Positions 60,932-64,000 of a stretch of DNA of 64,000 bases are shown here, one piece after another; within the stretch, counting starts at the first letter, position 1, and each line of letters starts with the position of its first letter. Source of the DNA: Alphaproteobacteria bacterium (GTDB lineage: Bacteria; Pseudomonadota; Alphaproteobacteria; Micavibrionales; Micavibrionaceae); assembly GCA_021775995.1 (NCBI GenBank), contig JAJFGS010000013.1, forward strand, positions 248,001 through 312,000, written 5' to 3'. The position numbers were made by a program, and so were the translations under genes. The notes under the pieces are model-generated. The model ran no database searches and had not been told where the DNA came from. It saw nothing but the letters and a program-made list of their open reading frames with translations.

Positions 60932-63036
60932 GAGATGGTAAGCTTTCTTCCAATGTGCTTCGGTTGTGAAGAAAAGGTTTTTCTTCCTTCCTCCTCAGTT
61001 TTAAGTAGATCAAAGGCACTTTTTACAAACCCTTTTACTTTTTCTATTTTTTCTTCCCATCCCTGTTTAGGCGCAGAATCAATAATTTCTTCAGTTGTAG
61101 GCTTGGATTTTGCTGTTACAATGCGGGTTGTTGTGTCAGGAGTCTCGCCTTGACCGACTAGTTCTACTTCTTTAGTAATGCCTTCTTTGTTAAGTTTTTT
61201 TGCAATAGCGCTGACAACATGATCAGTTCCTTCTGCACCTGCAACTTTAGCAAACGATCTTAAAGCAGTGTTTGTTGCTAATCCTGATTCTATTACTTTT
61301 GCTTTAACTGCATCATAAATTGGATCGTGCTTAGCTTCTTCTGTCTTGGCTTCTGCTATTTTTTCTAGTGTGTCTTTTTCTCTTTCATTAAGAGCTTTCC
61401 ACCATCTATTCAAATTTTTTGCACTATGATCTGTTTCTTTATGGTCTTGAACAAGTTTGTTTTTTAGGGCTTCAACTAAATTAGGCTTACCTTTAAGTAC
61501 ATTATCAAGTTGATTATTAAACCTAACTGCTGCCTCTTCTTTTAGTTTTTCTCGACCGTCTTGGCCAATATGGTCCCACCACTCATTTAAATTTTTTGGA
61601 TTCTTAATCTTTATTCCTGCTTGTTCATTACTAATTTTTTCTTGCAATGCTTCAACTAAATCAGGATTACCTTTAAGATCATCATGAAGTGGAATGTCGG
61701 CAGTGTTCTCAGCAGGTTTTTCTGTTATTATATTTTCTAGGTTTAGTGCATCATTGCCCTGTTCTGCTTCAGTCTGTACTGCTTCAGTTACTGGTGCAAC
61801 TTTTACTGACTCATTAGCCTGTACTTCTTTGACTTTTGCTTTTAGCACTGCTCGTTCACTTTTCTCAAGATGGTACCACCACGGCTCTAAAGCTTCTGGA
61901 TTATGGGTGGAAAAGTCGAACTTTTCTTTAACTTTTTTTGACGCTAAGTCAATTAACGCAGGGTTGTTTCTATCAAACTCATCATTAAGATTATAATTAA
62001 GCGGAGTAAGTCTGTTCCCGTTTTCATTCTGAACAGATTTTTCTGTACTTGGAGCAACACCGTTCCCGTTCTTAGCAGGTTCTTCTGTTAGGTCTTCTAT
62101 TGGACCTAGGTCTAGATCTAAACTATCTTGTTTTTCTTCAGCTACTGGTGATTCAACTTTTACTGACTCATTATCAGCAGAGGCTTGTGCCAATACGCCG
62201 TCAGTATTTACATCCACATAACCATGAGGGGGAACACCTTGGAATAGCTTCCAATCAGTTTTGGCTTGTTCATTATAGCTTTGTGTCAGGCCAAAATCTC
62301 CAGCTTTGATTTTAAGTTTCATGTCAGGATGCGTTTTATTATGTTTCTTAATCGCTTGTTGAATAAGGGATCTTTGATAGTCCGTTCCTGTTAACTCAAC
62401 ACCTTGCTCAAGCATTGAGCTATCAAGGGCGGCTAAATCAACCATTTGTTTTGCTTGTAAAGGACCAAATCCTTCGCTAACGGAAGTTATGGTGTCTTTA
62501 GTTACTTCAATAACGCTTACTGTTTGAAAACCTGCAACCCTGACTTTGCCAACAAAAGTAATAGCTTTCCCAGGAGCATAGTCTTTAGGAATTTTTGGAT
62601 CTAATTCTTGCATTAATTTTTCTACATATTCAACACCTGCCGCTCCTTTTGGCGGTTCTAAATCATTTTGAAAAGCGAGATGAAGGGCTTTAAGAAAATC
62701 GTCAAATATTTTATTTTCTTCATCGGTTGCTGTTGTATCTAGTTGTGCTTCGGCTGTAGATAATTGTGTTTTGGCAGCATCCTTTATTCTATTTTGTTTT
62801 TCTTTTCGGGCATCTATAACACTTTGAATTGTCCGTTGTGAGGCAAGTTTTTTTGCAGCCTCTATGGCTTCAGCATCATTATTTAAATCTGTTATTTCTT
62901 GTTTTTTTGCCGCTGTTTTTTGTTTTTCTGCTACTTCCATGTTTTTAGCATGATTGTGCATAAATTCAGGCTTTGTCTCACCATGGCGTTTAATGGTTGG
63001 TCCTTGTTGGTTTTGTTCTTGTTCGTTAGTAGCCAT
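60928..63036 (-). CDS. Large hypothetical repeat protein, 702 aa
   Basis: Very hydrophilic, no signal peptide or membrane helix. N-terminal coiled-coil (about 30-110), a compact region at about 115-270 (KAITFVGKVRVAGFQTVSVI, GVELTGTDYQRSLIQQAIKK), then three ~50-residue repeats at about 352-404, 452-506 and 512-562 with the pattern P.L(V/I)(E/D)(A/L)...K(L/V)...NL..WW..L...ER..L, separated by acidic linkers (ESVKVESPVAEEKQ). AGAGGA precedes the start. No known domain recognised. A large secreted-effector-like or polyvalent element protein are possibilities only. Confidence 0.65.
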   Translation of the reverse strand: MATNEQEQNQQGPTIKRHGETKPEFMHNHAKNMEVAEKQKTAAKKQEITDLNNDAEAIEAAKKLASQRTIQSVIDARKEKQNRIKDAAKTQLSTAEAQLDTTATDEENKIFDDFLKALHLAFQNDLEPPKGAAGVEYVEKLMQELDPKIPKDYAPGKAITFVGKVRVAGFQTVSVIEVTKDTITSVSEGFGPLQAKQMVDLAALDSSMLEQGVELTGTDYQRSLIQQAIKKHNKTHPDMKLKIKAGDFGLTQSYNEQAKTDWKLFQGVPPHGYVDVNTDGVLAQASADNESVKVESPVAEEKQDSLDLDLGPIEDLTEEPAKNGNGVAPSTEKSVQNENGNRLTPLNYNLNDEFDRNNPALIDLASKKVKEKFDFSTHNPEALEPWWYHLEKSERAVLKAKVKEVQANESVKVAPVTEAVQTEAEQGNDALNLENIITEKPAENTADIPLHDDLKGNPDLVEALQEKISNEQAGIKIKNPKNLNEWWDHIGQDGREKLKEEAAVRFNNQLDNVLKGKPNLVEALKNKLVQDHKETDHSAKNLNRWWKALNEREKDTLEKIAEAKTEEAKHDPIYDAVKAKVIESGLATNTALRSFAKVAGAEGTDHVVSAIAKKLNKEGITKEVELVGQGETPDTTTRIVTAKSKPTTEEIIDSAPKQGWEEKIEKVKGFVKSAFDLLKTEEEGRKTFSSQPKHIGRKLTIS

Positions 63037-63122
63037 TAGATTTGTCCTCTAGATTATCAAAATACATTTATTATGTTAAGGAAAACTACACAAAGTTAAT
63101 TAAAAATGCAAGCCTTTCTTTT

Positions 63123-64000
63123 CTAACCCGCTCTTAGCCTGGTTATCGCCTGATCTTGCTCAAAGAGGTAAAGGAGGGTTTTTAGGGCAATTCCCCTTGT
63201 AGATTCCAGTTTTTCGTCCTGATTTAGGATTAATTTGGTGTCATCACGGGCGGCAATGAGTAGGCCTCCGTGAGCCGCAATATCGGCTAATTTGAAGGTT
63301 GGCATGCCGCTTTGGCGGGTACCAAGGATTTCGCCACCGCCACGCAGTTCTAAATCTTTTTCCGCTATAATAAATCCATCTTCGGTTTCGCGCATAATGC
63401 GAAGGCGTTCTTTGGCGGTTTGCCCCAGATCTGCGGCATACACCAAGAAGCAAAATGATTTTGCTGCGCCACGCCCCACACGTCCACGCAATTGATGAAG
63501 TTGTGATAGACCAAAACGTTCTGCTTGTTCAATCACCATAATGTTCGCTTCGGGAACATTGACACCAACCTCAATAACGGTGGTGGCGACAAGAATTTTA
63601 ATATCACCACGGGCAAAGGCCCCCATGATTTCATCTTTTTCAGCGGCTTTTAAGCGTCCATGGATAAGCCCGACTTGTGCACCAAAACGCTCGCGTAAAA
63701 TATCGTAACGGGCTTCGGCGGCTTGAAGATCTAGCACTTCACTGTCTTCTACCAACGGACAAACCCAATAGGCACGCGCGCCTTTTTCAATTTGTCGTGC
63801 TATGGCATCAATCATTGTCTCAACTTTTTCCTTAGGAAGGAGGCGGGTATCAATAGGCTTTCTTCCTGGTGGCTTTTCATCAATACGGCTGACTTCCATA
63901 TCCCCATAGGCTGTCAGGGTAAGCGTGCGGGGAATAGGGGTTGCCGTCATCACCAAGACGTCCGTCCCTTTTGATTTTTGAGAGAGAGAAAGTCGTTGGT
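63123..64000 (-). CDS. recG: ATP-dependent DNA helicase RecG, C-terminal part
   Basis: The frame is open past the right edge; about 292 C-terminal residues are visible. Helicase domain 2 is complete: VLVMTATPIPRTLTLTAYGDMEVS (motif III region), DEKPPGRKPI, GLIHGRLKAAEKDEIM, ILVATTVIEVGVNVPEA and the QLHQLRGRVGRG motif VI, ending in the RecG wedge-facing C-terminus. RecG remodels stalled replication forks. The 86 bases between this stop and the neighbouring gene hold nothing evident. Confidence 0.95.
   Translation of the reverse strand, partial: QRLSLSQKSKGTDVLVMTATPIPRTLTLTAYGDMEVSRIDEKPPGRKPIDTRLLPKEKVETMIDAIARQIEKGARAYWVCPLVEDSEVLDLQAAEARYDILRERFGAQVGLIHGRLKAAEKDEIMGAFARGDIKILVATTVIEVGVNVPEANIMVIEQAERFGLSQLHQLRGRVGRGAAKSFCFLVYAADLGQTAKERLRIMRETEDGFIIAEKDLELRGGGEILGTRQSGMPTFKLADIAAHGGLLIAARDDTKLILNQDEKLESTRGIALKTLLYLFEQDQAITRLRAG

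Noticed and set aside
1-64000. CRISPR arrays, insertion sequences, prophage genes, rRNA
   Set aside because: No spaced direct repeats, transposase, phage structural gene or rRNA sequence was recognised.

Overview
The window is a chromosomal segment of an AT-rich alphaproteobacterium. Lineage markers are a TrcR/DUF1013 cell-cycle regulator, DUF1192 and DUF465 (YdcH-like) small proteins, an NDUFAF5-like methyltransferase, a comF-grxC-nit block, a cytochrome bc1 operon with Tat-targeted Rieske protein, an ALDH7-type dehydrogenase and ExoD. The genus cannot be fixed from the sequence; a Micavibrio- or Rhodospirillales-related lineage is a guess. No CRISPR array, insertion sequence, prophage or rRNA was seen. 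Two tRNA genes (Leu-CAA, Lys-TTT) are present.

Layout. 1-12.3 kb: end of a lytic transglycosylase, a LuxR-type regulator, CCA-adding enzyme, hemF-trmL, the bc1 operon (petABC), a DUF924 protein, a Na/Pi cotransporter that seems to start at an ATT codon, ALDH7, YdcH, trcR and DUF1192. 12.3-18.3 kb: gloB, a methyltransferase and an 813-residue two-part orphan on the minus strand; comF, grxC and nit on the plus strand. 18.3-30.4 kb: a patchwork of accessory genes (unknown proteins, an orphan XRE regulator, LpxR-like enzyme, PAS-EAL protein, ExoD, DsbB, HNH endonuclease, esterase, iron permease FTR1) separated by GC-rich palindromic repeats. 30.4-39.2 kb: uvrA, ssb, DUF2059, gyrA, coaD and tRNA-Lys. 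40.1-58 kb: a Wzx/Wzy-type exopolysaccharide locus behind an excellent sigma-54 promoter match: GDP-mannose synthesis (manC and a cupin), a frameshifted initiating sugar-phosphate transferase, glycosyltransferases, flippase, polymerase, sulfotransferase, two acyltransferases, Wza and Wzc. The expected product is a mannose-containing, possibly sulfated and acylated polymer. 58-64 kb: single-chain glycyl-tRNA synthetase, DUF502, cysE, a large repeat-bearing unknown protein and the end of recG.

Main observation. At three places the 3' end of a conserved gene is present twice, with accessory genes between the intact gene and the orphan tail: tRNA-Leu (18 bp, 17 identical, enclosing one unknown gene), uvrA (39 bp, 35 identical, enclosing three unknown genes) and the DUF502 gene (66 bp, 59 identical, enclosing cysE). 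In the DUF502 pair most differences are synonymous, as if the tail came from a diverged homologue rather than a recent local copy. A fourth gene is flanked by imperfect inverted repeats, and a 40-codon membrane-protein ORF carries a copy of its neighbour's 3' end and terminator. Together these look like repeated one-to-few-gene insertions at gene 3' ends that leave the host gene intact. No recombinase is encoded in the window.
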